Below, piece by piece: positions 1 to 7,950 of a stretch of 64,000 bases of DNA (within the stretch, counting starts at the first letter, position 1; each line of letters opens with the position of its first letter). Source of the DNA: an uncultured Chloroflexota bacterium (GTDB lineage Bacteria; Chloroflexota; Anaerolineae; Anaerolineales; Anaerolineaceae); NCBI GenBank assembly GCA_902786265.1, contig CADACE010000011.1, forward strand, positions 1-64,000, read 5' to 3'. The notes under the pieces are model-generated. The model made no database searches, was not told the origin of the DNA, and worked only from the letters and a program-made list of their open reading frames with translations. Position numbers and translations under genes: made by a program.

Positions 1-495
1 TCTTTTGATGCCGTCATTGAGATAGTGGTTCTGGGTCGCCATGCAGCGGTTGAGGAAGTTCATGCGGGCCTGTTTTTCAATCATCAGCCCGGCCAGATAG
101 TCAGTCTTTTCCGGATATTTTTCCGCAACTGCGTAATAATACTGGCTGCAATCCTGTTCACGGATATTGGCGTCTTTACAGATCTTATCCAGGATCTCAC
201 GCCCTTCCATGCGCTTTTCCACAGTCGCATCCGGCATGTGGAAGATCACAGAGACACGCGCGACCAGCACCTTTGCGGTCATTTCCACAGCTTCGGCCGC
301 TTTCATGATGAGCCGTTTGTTGGGATCTGCCGCGCGGAAAGCACTGCAGGCCGCCTCATAGTCCGCCAGCGCGTCCTTCAGCCGCGCGTCATAGGAGTCA
401 AAATCGGTGATGTGCTCCAAACCATAGATATCCGGTTCGAAAATCTCTTCGGTCTTTTCGATCTCTTCGATGGATTTTTTCAGTTCGTCGTTCAT
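1..495 (-). CDS. Hypothetical charged helical protein, 3' end cut by window edge
   Basis: The minus strand is open for 165 codons from ATG 495 to the window edge with no stop, so the C-terminus is missing. The start is supported by a strong AGGAG ribosome binding site about 7 bases upstream. The product begins MNDELKKSIEEIEKTEE and is acidic, Glu/Lys-rich and predicted all-helical, without a signal peptide or membrane segment. I recognise no family. A short stretch (EILDKICKD, then a Ser, then KYP) weakly resembles EIMNRICKD and the following residues of the gene at the other end of this window (63603-64000), so the two may be distant relatives, but the match is too short to be sure. The plus-strand reading frame over the same bases is a shadow. 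Confidence 0.6.
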   Translation of the reverse strand, partial: MNDELKKSIEEIEKTEEIFEPDIYGLEHITDFDSYDARLKDALADYEAACSAFRAADPNKRLIMKAAEAVEMTAKVLVARVSVIFHMPDATVEKRMEGREILDKICKDANIREQDCSQYYYAVAEKYPEKTDYLAGLMIEKQARMNFLNRCMATQNHYLNDGIKR

Positions 496-518
496 CACCG
501 GGCTCCTTTCTTCTTTTA

Positions 519-592
519 GGAATCAGGATATAGGATATAGGGGATAGTGGGATATCCACCCCGATCCCTGAATCCTGGATCCTGAATCCTTA
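519..592. repeat. Facing arrays of degenerate 7-bp repeats
   Basis: Left part 519-550 is built of AGGATAT-type heptamers. Right part 561-592 is built of ATCCTGA-type heptamers and is largely the reverse complement of the left (AGGAATCAGGAT against ATCCTGAATCCT, one mismatch). The whole can fold into an imperfect hairpin directly upstream of the truncated gene 1-495. Confidence 0.6.
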
Positions 593-829
593 TCTGAAAA
601 AGAGTGTACACCCTGAATAAAAAAAAGAAAACCGGCAATGTTGTCGGTTGACAAAACGCAAATAATGTGGTAGCGATATAGAACAAACCGGAACGGGGAC
701 GGTTCATCCGAGGCGAATGCCGAGGAGTTCCGCCCTCCCGCATCGCAGGAAGAGCACATTTGGATCCATAGCAGGAGTCTTGACACCTTATCTTCAGGGA
801 CCGGGCACCTAAGCTTAGATTGGTCACAG

Positions 830-1003
830 CGCTGAATCCCGCGGAGAAGGTTTTTCGCTTGATGGGATGCCGTGATATCGGGGGACCGGACCGCAGGGCC
901 TGTACCCGGGAGTTACGGCTCTGAAACATGTGGAGACGATTTTTCCCCTTGATGAGATACCGTGATATCGGGGGACTGGACCGCAGGGCCTGTACCCCGG
1001 GAG
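830..1003. repeat. Two tandem copies of an approximately 90-bp repeat
   Basis: Copy 1 starts near 830 and copy 2 near 919. Both contain, in order, CTGAA, TGGAGA or CGGAGA, a T-run, CTTGATG, CCGTGATATCGGGGGAC, GGACCGCAGGGCCTGTAC and CCGGGAG. They differ at scattered bases, so the duplication is not recent. A third, more diverged copy lies at 1256-1360, and related sequence (GGTTCTGCTGTGC) recurs at 1021-1033 and 11464-11476. Confidence 0.75.
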
Positions 1004-1120
1004 GCAGCGCACAACAGTGCGGTTCTGCTGTGCAGGCTGAGCTGCAGCTGCAGAGCCGACCAGGTTGTGCTTCATCCCATGTTTTTCGGAAAAATACGGT
1101 ACACTGCTTAGATAAGGCGC

Positions 1121-1190
1121 GGGACATCTGCACCTGATACAAGTGTACCTGCTGCGCGACGGTACACATTGTATCAGGTGCAGATGTCCC
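1121..1190. repeat. Palindromic intergenic element, copy A
   Basis: A near-perfect inverted repeat with arms of about 29 bases (1121-1149 and 1161-1190) and an 11-base loop. The inner arms carry CACCTGATACAA and its complement, a core shared with elements at 30711-30776 and 45850-45884. It has no U-tract, so it is not a standard terminator. Confidence 0.8.
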
Positions 1191-1255
1191 TTCAGGCAGG
1201 GGGACGGGGCATGACGCCGAAATTATACAGATTGAGCGGGGCATCGCCCGGCGTC

Positions 1256-1420
1256 AGGACCTGTACCCCGAGGAAACGGCGCTGAATCACGCGGAGCCGA
1301 CTTTTTCCTTGATGACATTTCGTGATATCGGGTACTGGCCCTTCGGTCCAGTCCCCCGGGAGGCGCTGCGCTGCATCAGCAGAGCCGACCAGGTTGTGCT
1401 TCGTCCTGCAGAATGTGCCG
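1256..1420. repeat. Third, diverged copy of the 90-bp repeat plus tail
   Basis: It contains CCTGTACCCCGAGG, GCTGAATCACGCGGAG, a T-run, CTTGATGA and CGTGATATCGGG in the same order as the tandem copies. It then has AGAGCCGACCAGGTTGTGC at 1381-1399, which is also found after copy 2 at 1052-1070. The unit plus this tail therefore appears to be the mobile or duplicated block. Confidence 0.65.
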
Positions 1421-1471
1421 GTGTGCCACAAGGAAGCCCGCACCCGAAGCTCTCCGTGCTTCCGAGCCTGA

Positions 1472-3241
1472 TTATTTCACATCAAATCTTGCGCGGGCTT
1501 CTTCCCATGTCTCGATCCCGGGCAGGTCGGGGATGTGACCGTCTTCCCCGTAATACAGGTAGGATTTGATATAATCGCTCAGGTCCTCACCGGAAACGCG
1601 GCTGAAAACATCGATAAACTTTTCCTCATTGACGGTTCCCCACTTATTTTCCGCGATCAGGGTCTGCAGGCCTTGTTTGAAGAGCTCATCGCCCAGTTTC
1701 TGATGCAGCGCATAATATACGATCGAACCGCCATCATAAGCAGGGTATCCGTAAAGCTCAAAATAATTTTTCCATTCAATTTCCTTCGGACCCGAAAAAT
1801 GATCGTGTAACTTATCACTCATATCGCTGCCAAGCATATCTGAAAAGTAAGGGAAAACTCTTGCGTTGAGGTAAATCGTGCCGCAGGAAGCTTTCGTTCC
1901 CTCACACCATTCAGTAAATGTCACATCGGATCCTTTCATTGTGACCTGCTCCGCCGGGATCCGGCAGACTGCCGCAGCGGCTTTCACCGCTTTTTCGCGG
2001 ATATAGAGCGTATCATCCTCAGGAATATTGAAAAAGCGCCGGAGATAAGCAAAGGAATCATCTGAGGTTTTCATAGAATAAGTTTCACCATTCGCGATGG
2101 TCTCATAGTTACCGCGGATCGTCTCGTTATAGGCATCAACGCCGTCTTTATGCAGCTTCCATAATGCCTCCCCATAAGTCGCGGCACCTTCCTTGAGCCA
2201 TAAATCGCTCCAGTCTTCAAGGGAAATCAAATCTCCTAACCACTGATGGGTAATCTCATGCGCAAAAATTCTTTCTGTGGTGGTACTTGCATCGTAAAGC
2301 GACCTGCCCTGTGTCTCCAACGCCATGGAAAGCTGCGTTTTTGCGATGATCGCGCCAAGGTCTTCATAAGGATAATCCCCAAAATATGCTTCAAGCGCCG
2401 CGATGATCTCTTCCTGCATATCCGCCATCTGCCAGGCAGTTTCCGTATCGGGATGGCCGTGATCCACAAAATCCAGCTGTTTTTTCCCATCATCGGTTGT
2501 CTGCAGTTTCATGTCGAACGCACCGGCACAGATTGTAAAGAGGTACGGAGCGGTCAAAGCTTCCTGAGCGTAGGTGAAGGTAACGGTCCCGTTTTCCGCA
2601 GCCGAGTCCGGATCCCAGTTCCGCTCATAGCTTTTACCGGGGAGAATGACCGTCTCATTTGCTTCCTCGATCATCAGCAGACGCCCGCTGCCTGCCGGTA
2701 CATAATTCGCGGGAACGGTAAAGGAATAATGATAAGTGGCCTTATCCTTCGGATGATCGTTACAGATATAATAGCGCCGTGCATTCACAGGCTCATTGAG
2801 CAAACAGAACCCGTTTTCAGGGATCCGGGAGCTCCCGTCAGGATCGAACAGTTCACCCCAATCCAGTTTTCCGCTGAAAGCCGCGTACATTTTGTATTCT
2901 GTATCGTGCGAAAAATTGTAATGCACGATCAGCTTCGTTTCCTGACGGTCATAGTCCGCGTCTATCCCATTAATGGAAAGGGCTGAGACCTCGTATTCGT
3001 CGGTAAAATCAAACCAGAGCTCATCCGTGTCCCACTCCGAAATAAAAGTAAGGACCTCGCTGACATCCCAGGTATCGCCCTCAAGGTTCCAGGCGATATC
3101 CATCTGGTAATCCTGCACGTCATAGCCGCAATTCCCTGCGTCCGGGAAAAAACTGTCCCGCACACATACATCCTGCGCCGAAGCAGACAAAACGATCAGC
3201 AGCATCATGGCAAACAAAAGAACAAACAGACTTTTTTTCAC
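1472..3241 (-). CDS. Secreted M1-family metallopeptidase
   Basis: The 589-residue product begins with a Sec signal peptide (MKKSLFVLLFAMMLLIVLSA, cleavage near SASAQ). The zinc site HEITH lies near residue 327, followed after the usual spacing by a Glu in LWLKEGAATYGE, giving the HExxH-x18-E signature of gluzincins. SMALETQ about 20 residues before it corresponds to the GxMEN substrate-binding loop. At 589 residues it lacks the long C-terminal helical domain of full aminopeptidase N. It probably trims peptides outside the cytoplasm, which fits the peptide importers further along. It stands alone, with repeat-rich gaps on both sides. Family assignment is firm; exact specificity is unknown. Confidence 0.88.
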   Translation of the reverse strand: MKKSLFVLLFAMMLLIVLSASAQDVCVRDSFFPDAGNCGYDVQDYQMDIAWNLEGDTWDVSEVLTFISEWDTDELWFDFTDEYEVSALSINGIDADYDRQETKLIVHYNFSHDTEYKMYAAFSGKLDWGELFDPDGSSRIPENGFCLLNEPVNARRYYICNDHPKDKATYHYSFTVPANYVPAGSGRLLMIEEANETVILPGKSYERNWDPDSAAENGTVTFTYAQEALTAPYLFTICAGAFDMKLQTTDDGKKQLDFVDHGHPDTETAWQMADMQEEIIAALEAYFGDYPYEDLGAIIAKTQLSMALETQGRSLYDASTTTERIFAHEITHQWLGDLISLEDWSDLWLKEGAATYGEALWKLHKDGVDAYNETIRGNYETIANGETYSMKTSDDSFAYLRRFFNIPEDDTLYIREKAVKAAAAVCRIPAEQVTMKGSDVTFTEWCEGTKASCGTIYLNARVFPYFSDMLGSDMSDKLHDHFSGPKEIEWKNYFELYGYPAYDGGSIVYYALHQKLGDELFKQGLQTLIAENKWGTVNEEKFIDVFSRVSGEDLSDYIKSYLYYGEDGHIPDLPGIETWEEARARFDVK

Positions 3242-3281
3242 AGAGAAACTCCTTTAGGCAGCTGGTTTCTGGCAGCCAGGT

Positions 3282-3426
3282 GAAATAAGAAATAAGAAAT
3301 CAGAAATAAGAAATTGTCCGACAGCAGACAGTGATTTGTACCTGATGACTGGAAACTACCTATCCTAATCCCTAATCCCTAATCTCTGATCCCTGATACC
3401 CGAAACCTGACACCTGATACCTGACA
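3282..3426. repeat. Composite heptamer element (GAAATAA array plus CCTAATC array)
   Basis: 3282-3315 is a run of GAAATAA-type 7-mers. 3361-3426 is a run of CCTAATC / CCTGATA-type 7-mers drifting in sequence but keeping the 7-base period. The same two arrays occur in reverse complement at 51361-51478. This fills the gap between the DUF624 gene and the M1 peptidase gene. Confidence 0.75.
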
Positions 3427-4032
3427 TCACTGATACTTTTCAAAAACAGGCTCAATGAACAGCGACCATAACAGCATGGTCAGCGCGGGCATGAACAGAA
3501 ACGGGAAAAGATAATTCAGGCTCCACTGCAGCACCTCGATCGTCAGCAGAACCAGGATGAGCGTACGGGGAAGATACGCGAAAGTGAAGCGAAATGCTGT
3601 TTTATTGAGAGAACCGAAATCAAAAGTAAAGCGGGAAAGGATCGGGAAAACCCAGCAGGCAGAACCCAGCGGGACGATCAGAACGACGTAATAAGCGATC
3701 CCGGCAGCAAAAGCGCTGCGGGATGTTTCTCCCAGCGCGAGCAGATAGCGGACCGTCAGCACACCCGCAAGGATCAGCGCACCCCACAGCAGGCTTGAGA
3801 AAAAAGCGTTTTTAAATTCAGTCCGGAAGGTTTTGAGGAAACGCGGGTAGACCACCGGCTCTCTGCGCCGGATGCCATGCACCACCGCGTCATACAGCGC
3901 GGTGGTGGCAGGTCCGATTGGGATCACCAGCAGGCAGAGCAGGGACCAGATCACACTCAGGAACAATATATCCGTGAGCAGGTTCAGCCCTTTCCAGAGA
4001 AAACCTTCCTGACTGAAGAGATTTTTCAGCAT
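3427..4032 (-). CDS. DUF624 (YesL-like) integral membrane protein
   Basis: The product is a 201-residue polytopic membrane protein with about five hydrophobic segments. The N-terminus (FLWKGLNLLTDILFLSVIWSL, then LCLLVIPIGPATTALYD) is the typical start of the DUF624/YesL family, which usually sits beside sugar-uptake or glycan-utilisation genes. Its biochemical role is not established. The start overlaps the end of the preceding esterase gene by 7 bases, so the three genes 5347-3427 form one translationally coupled operon, divergent from the sialic-acid-type operon. Confidence 0.8.
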   Translation of the reverse strand: MLKNLFSQEGFLWKGLNLLTDILFLSVIWSLLCLLVIPIGPATTALYDAVVHGIRRREPVVYPRFLKTFRTEFKNAFFSSLLWGALILAGVLTVRYLLALGETSRSAFAAGIAYYVVLIVPLGSACWVFPILSRFTFDFGSLNKTAFRFTFAYLPRTLILVLLTIEVLQWSLNYLFPFLFMPALTMLLWSLFIEPVFEKYQ

Positions 4033-4691
4033 TGACCGTCCAGGATCTCAGTCACCTTTTCCGCTAAAGCTTCCGCTAAACGGCGATGTCCTTTGGCAGT
4101 CAGATGCATACAGTCGATTTTGTTGAATTCACCGATTCCTTCCGCGTCCATGAAAGCGCAGCCGGTCAGATCAGCCACTTTCCGATAATATTCAGCCAGA
4201 GCACGGGATTTTTCCGGACAGCCCGGCCCCATCTTCAGCCCGGCTTCGTCATCATACAATCCGTCAAGTATGTGCGGCGGGCAGACGATCAGGATCCGGG
4301 GAGCGTGATCACCCCAGCAGAGCGTACTCTGCGCTTTGCGGACCAGACGCTCCATCGCGCCGGCAATATTGACCGGTGTTGCGCTGAAATACGCCTTGGT
4401 ATCGTTGGTACCCAGCATAATGATGAGCAGGTCCACCGGTTCATGACTCATCAGGATCGGCGAGATATGCGCAACGCCTGACATTCCCTCATGGATCGGG
4501 TCTTCAAACGCGCAGTTCCGACCGGAAAGTCCTTCTTCCAAAACCAGATATTCCTCTCCGAGCTTTTTCTGGAGCAGACAGGTCCAGCGTTCATTTTCAT
4601 TGAAGCGGCTGCCATGATCCGCGCTGTCGGAGGGATCCTTGCAGGCACCGTGTGTGTTGGAATCACCGAAACAGACAATATGTTTTTTCAT
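4026..4691 (-). CDS. SGNH/GDSL-family hydrolase (esterase), copy 2
   Basis: The 221-residue protein carries all SGNH blocks: GDSNTHG with the nucleophile Ser near the N-terminus, the Gly block (LSGRNCAFED), IMLGTNDTK with the Asn, and a C-terminal DCMHLTAKGH with the Asp-x-x-His pair. It has no signal peptide, so it is probably cytoplasmic. It is a close paralogue of the gene just upstream, and its ATG overlaps that gene's stop (ATGA, 4688-4691). Family members are acetyl- or arylesterases. Next to a sialic-acid-type operon, a sialate or sugar O-acetylesterase role is plausible but unproven. Confidence 0.85.
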   Translation of the reverse strand: MKKHIVCFGDSNTHGACKDPSDSADHGSRFNENERWTCLLQKKLGEEYLVLEEGLSGRNCAFEDPIHEGMSGVAHISPILMSHEPVDLLIIMLGTNDTKAYFSATPVNIAGAMERLVRKAQSTLCWGDHAPRILIVCPPHILDGLYDDEAGLKMGPGCPEKSRALAEYYRKVADLTGCAFMDAEGIGEFNKIDCMHLTAKGHRRLAEALAEKVTEILDGQC

Positions 4692-5347
4692 AAACCGATT
4701 TCTCTGATTTTTGCTTCGAGCGCAGCGGCGAGCTGACTGTGACCTTTCGCAGTCAGATGCATGCAGTCGACCTGATTGAATTCTGCCACACCTTCGGCAT
4801 CCATAAATTCACACCCGAGCAGGTCAGCAGCCTGCTTCAGGTACTTCGCCAGTCCACGGGAGCGTTCCGGACACCCGGCACCCATCGGGCCGCCGGCAGC
4901 CTCATTATTATAAAGACCTTCACCGATCCACGGAGGGGCAACGATCAGGATTTTCGGGGCATGCTTTCCCCAGCAGGGGACAGACTGTGCTTTCAGTATC
5001 AGCCGCTGCATCCCCACACCGATGGCAGCCGCGTTCACGCCAAACCGTTCCTTCGTATCATTTGTACCCAGCATAATGATAAGCAGGTCGACCGGTTCAT
5101 GGCTCATCAGGATCGGATAAGCGACATCCACAGCAGGCATACTCTCATGCAGCGCGTCTTCAAAGACAGTCGTGCGTCCGGAAAGCCCTTCCTCGAGCAC
5201 AAGGTAATCTTTGCCGAGTTTTTCCTGCAGCAGGCAGGTCCAGCGTTCATCTTCATTAAACCGGTCACCGTGGTCCGCGCAATCCATGGGATCCGCGCAA
5301 TAACCATGGGTGTTGGAATCTCCCAAACAAACAATATGTTTTCTCAT
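4688..5347 (-). CDS. SGNH/GDSL-family hydrolase (esterase), copy 1
   Basis: It encodes 219 residues starting MRKHIVCLGDSNTHG. This ATG is chosen over one 11 codons upstream because GGAGG lies 4-5 bases before it. The catalytic blocks (GDSNTHG, LSGRTTVFED, IMLGTNDTK, DCMHLTAKGH) are intact and nearly identical to those of the next gene, showing a tandem duplication. It is the first gene of the operon continuing into copy 2 and the DUF624 protein, and divergent from the RpiR regulator across about 160 bp. It probably deacylates a small ester inside the cell. Confidence 0.85.
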   Translation of the reverse strand: MRKHIVCLGDSNTHGYCADPMDCADHGDRFNEDERWTCLLQEKLGKDYLVLEEGLSGRTTVFEDALHESMPAVDVAYPILMSHEPVDLLIIMLGTNDTKERFGVNAAAIGVGMQRLILKAQSVPCWGKHAPKILIVAPPWIGEGLYNNEAAGGPMGAGCPERSRGLAKYLKQAADLLGCEFMDAEGVAEFNQVDCMHLTAKGHSQLAAALEAKIREIGL

Positions 5348-5511
5348 AGCACCTCCATTACATCTGCGTATAAACTTCATCTTTTAAACTGCTTACAATA
5401 AAATCATATCACGCTTTATGGTAAAATGAACTTGTGAATCGAAGATTAGATGTCCGTTGATCCATATCAGTTGGAAACTGGACTCCTCAAGGCAGTAAGA
5501 AAGAGGAATAA

Positions 5512-6381
5512 ATGTCAGATATTTTGAATGAAAATGTGTTTGAGCTGATCAGTAACAATTATTATGATCTAACAGTTTCTGAAAAAAAGATCGCGGACTT
5601 CATTATCGCGGATCCGGATAATGTCCAGCAGATGGGGATATCGGAACTTTCCGAAATCTGCGGCACCGCAATGGCAACCGTCTCCCGCTTCAGCCGCAAA
5701 CTCGGTTATGATGGATTCAATGCCATGCGCATCGCCATTGCTCATGCGGTTTCCTCAAAATCCAACAACGCAGATCTGCTTACCGGCAAAATTACCATGG
5801 ATGATTCATTCGAGGACGAATGCCGGAAAATTCAAACCGCGGATCTGGCAGTCATCAACCAAACATATGATTTGATCAACCGGGACCGGTATCTGGACGC
5901 TGTCGATTTGCTGCTGAACGCACATAAAGTCGTTTGCATGGGACAGGGCGGGTCTGTGATCATCGCAATGGAAGCAGCCCACCTGTTTTCCACGGTATCG
6001 GGAAAATTCATCTGCGTACAGGACAGCCATATGCAGGTGATCACCCTCAGCAACATGGATGAAAACGATGTCCTGATTTATTTTTCATATTCCGGATCTA
6101 TCCGTGATATGATGGAAAACTTCAGGCTGGCAAAAAGCCGCAAAATAAAAACGATCCTTTTCACCCGTTTTCCGAAATCACCGGGGGCTGAAATGGCTGA
6201 TATTGTCCTGCAATGCGGTTCCAGTGAAAGTCCTCTGCAGCTCGGTTCTATTCCTGCCCGTATTTCACAGCTTTTCATGCTCGACATCCTTTTTTCAGAA
6301 TACTGCCGCAGGGACTATGAAGCAGCAAGAGAATCAAGGAGCAGAATTGCTGCCGCAATTTCCGAAAAGCACCTGGACTGA
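5512..6381 (+). CDS. RpiR/MurR-family transcriptional regulator (HTH plus SIS)
   Basis: The 289-residue protein has an N-terminal helix-turn-helix of the RpiR type (about residues 10-80, including MATVSRFSRKLGYDGF) followed by a SIS sugar-isomerase-like domain (about 125-260, with VVCMGQGGSVIIAMEAAHLF and a Ser-rich YFSYSGS ligand loop). Such proteins sense phosphosugars. RpiR-type NanR proteins control sialic acid genes in several bacteria. It is followed by a transport and NanA-type operon, with two spaced inverted repeats in the gap, so it is the likely local regulator. Start ATG 5512 follows an AGAGGA motif. Confidence 0.88.
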   Translation: MSDILNENVFELISNNYYDLTVSEKKIADFIIADPDNVQQMGISELSEICGTAMATVSRFSRKLGYDGFNAMRIAIAHAVSSKSNNADLLTGKITMDDSFEDECRKIQTADLAVINQTYDLINRDRYLDAVDLLLNAHKVVCMGQGGSVIIAMEAAHLFSTVSGKFICVQDSHMQVITLSNMDENDVLIYFSYSGSIRDMMENFRLAKSRKIKTILFTRFPKSPGAEMADIVLQCGSSESPLQLGSIPARISQLFMLDILFSEYCRRDYEAARESRSRIAAAISEKHLD

Positions 6382-6397
6382 AAATTTTTTTCATATG

Positions 6398-6430
6398 TGA
6401 CAGTGTCATGAAAATACGTGACATTTGTCA
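6398..6430 (+). promoter_or_regulatory. Two TGACA-N(1-2)-TGTCA inverted repeats, candidate RpiR operator
   Basis: TGACAGTGTCA (6398-6408) and TGACATTTGTCA (6419-6430) lie with centres about 21.5 bp apart, two helical turns, so bound proteins would face the same side. The second site overlaps a possible -35 (TTGTCA, 6425-6430) with a weak -10 (TCTTAT) 18 bp further on, which fits repression. The assignment to the adjacent RpiR protein is inference. Confidence 0.6.
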
Positions 6431-6529
6431 TATAGTTTTTTCCGAATTCTTATGTAAAATTGTTAAGTAATAAATGATAAAGGGACATCCAAGTCCCGAT
6501 TTTAATATATTTAGTCATAGGAGGACCTA

Positions 6530-7783
6530 ATGAACAAACGTTTATCACTGCTTCTTGCTCTTTGTCTGATTTTCTCCTTTGCACTGGTCAATGCTGCCTC
6601 TGCTCAGGACATCACTCTCTGGACCTACCCCGTCGGTAACTGGGGCAATGCTGAATCTGTCCAGGCGCTGATCGACAAGTTCAACGAAGTCTACCCTGAC
6701 ATCCATGTCACAGTCGAGCTGCTTGACTACACCAATGGTGACGACCAGGTCAACACCGCTATCGAAGGCGGACAGGCTCCTGACCTCATTTTTGAAGGCC
6801 CGGAACGTCTGGTTGCGAACTGGGGTGCCAAGGGATTGATGGTCGACCTTGCTGACCTGTGGGCTGCCGATTATGCGAAGGAAATTTATCCTGCCATCGA
6901 ATCCGCCTGCCACAACAGCGAAGGCGCTTATTATGAATTCCCGGTCTGCATGACCGCCCACAACATGGCCATCAACTATGACCTGTTCAAGGCTGCCGAT
7001 GCTCTCCAGTACATCGATGAAGAAAACCACACCTGGACAACCGATGGCTTCGTCAATGCTGTGAAGGCTCTCTATGACTATGGCCAGGAAAATGTCGGTG
7101 CTGTTTACTGCTCCGGCCAGGGCGGCGACCAGGGTACCCGTGCTCTGATCAACAACCTCTATGGCGGCACCTTCACCAATCCGGAACACACAGCCTACAC
7201 CGCTGACTCCGAAGAAAACGTGAAGGCTCTGGAACTGCTCCAGTCCATGGACGGCATCAACTTTGATCCTTCCATCAACGGCGGCGAAGAGATCCAGCTG
7301 TTCTGCAACGAAACCCTCGCTATGGCTTTCTGCTGGAACGTTGCTCAGGAAAAGACCCACGCTGCGAACCAGGATGTTGAATTCGACATCTTCCCGATGG
7401 CCTTCCCGTCCAACGGCGAACCGAAACTGCAGGGTGGTATCTGGGGCTTCGGTATCTTCGATAACGGCGATCCCGCCCGCGTTGAAGCCGCCAAGACCTT
7501 CGTCAAATTCATGACCGAAGACAATGCCATCTACACCGACGCTGTCACCACCTCTTCCTACTGGCCGGTCCGCGAACTCCCGGGCATCTATGAAGGCGAT
7601 GACATCATGACCGAATATGGTCTGTTCATGAAGTACATGGGCGACTACTATCAGGTCACCAAGGGCTGGGCACAGGCCCGCACCGAATGGTGGAACATGC
7701 TCCAGCGCATCGGCGCCGGCGGCAATGTTGCTGAAGAAGTCTCTGTGTTCGTTGCCAACGCCAACGCCGCAGCAGGCAATTAA
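6530..7783 (+). CDS. ABC sugar transporter substrate-binding protein (family 1)
   Basis: It encodes 417 residues with a Sec signal peptide (MNKRLSLLLALCLIFSFALV, cleavage near ASAQ) and no lipobox cysteine at the cleavage site. The mature part starts DITLWTYPVGNWG and is of the family 1 solute-binding type (ITLWTYP, LIDKFNEVYPDIHVTVE, GQAPDLIFEGPE). A strong AGGAGG precedes the ATG. It is the first structural gene of an operon with two permeases, a YhcH-like protein and a NanA-like lyase, so the cargo is probably sialic acid or a related amino sugar. A stable hairpin lies between this gene and the permeases. Confidence 0.88.
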   Translation: MNKRLSLLLALCLIFSFALVNAASAQDITLWTYPVGNWGNAESVQALIDKFNEVYPDIHVTVELLDYTNGDDQVNTAIEGGQAPDLIFEGPERLVANWGAKGLMVDLADLWAADYAKEIYPAIESACHNSEGAYYEFPVCMTAHNMAINYDLFKAADALQYIDEENHTWTTDGFVNAVKALYDYGQENVGAVYCSGQGGDQGTRALINNLYGGTFTNPEHTAYTADSEENVKALELLQSMDGINFDPSINGGEEIQLFCNETLAMAFCWNVAQEKTHAANQDVEFDIFPMAFPSNGEPKLQGGIWGFGIFDNGDPARVEAAKTFVKFMTEDNAIYTDAVTTSSYWPVRELPGIYEGDDIMTEYGLFMKYMGDYYQVTKGWAQARTEWWNMLQRIGAGGNVAEEVSVFVANANAAAGN

Positions 7784-7801
7784 TTAACTCTTAATGATCT
7801 T

Positions 7802-7836
7802 TTCAGCTCTCTTCTGGCTCTCGGAAGAGAGCTGAA
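7802..7836 (+). terminator. 13-bp hairpin between binding protein and permeases
   Basis: A perfect 13-bp stem (7802-7814 with 7824-7836, 9-base loop) has no U-run after it. It more likely stabilises or partially terminates the upstream binding-protein message, giving more binding protein than permease, than acts as a full terminator. Confidence 0.55.
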
Positions 7837-7840
7837 TCAT

Positions 7841-7924
7841 AATGAGAAATGAGTAGTGAGAAATTACCTGTGATTCCGTCAAGACTCATTTCAAATCAAA
7901 TTTCCCATTCCTGATTTCTCATTT
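7841..7924. repeat. Facing heptamer arrays
   Basis: 7841-7865 reads as GAGAAAT / GAGTAGT / GAGAAAT 7-mers. 7898-7924 reads as TTCCCAT / TCCTGAT / TTCTCAT 7-mers. The outer ends (AATGAGAAAT and ATTTCTCATT) are exact complements. The element sits inside an operon, between the binding-protein hairpin and the permease gene. Confidence 0.65.
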
Positions 7925-7950
7925 TCAAAATCTATAAGGAGGCACATATA

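Larger units (their letters stand above)
496..1471. other. Gene-free repeat cluster of about 1 kb
   Basis: No reading frame here has a ribosome binding site or protein-like composition. The open frames on both strands run through repeats. The stretch holds a heptamer array (519-592), about 90-bp direct repeats (830-1003 and 1256-1360) and a long palindrome (1121-1190). It lies between the start of the truncated gene and the 3' end of the M1 peptidase gene, so it should contain the promoter of the former and the terminator of the latter. Confidence 0.6.

Noticed and set aside
25..519. 164-codon plus-strand frame
   Set aside because: It is a shadow of the minus-strand gene 1-495, which has a strong ribosome binding site and normal composition.
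516..1244. 242-codon minus-strand open frame
   Set aside because: It runs through 90-bp repeats and a palindrome, is rich in Cys, Arg and Pro, and has no ribosome binding site or recognisable domain.
3361..3426. Telomere-like repeat
   Set aside because: CCTAATC 7-mers resemble plant-type telomere units, but they are degenerate, short and internal to a bacterial chromosome with genes on both sides.
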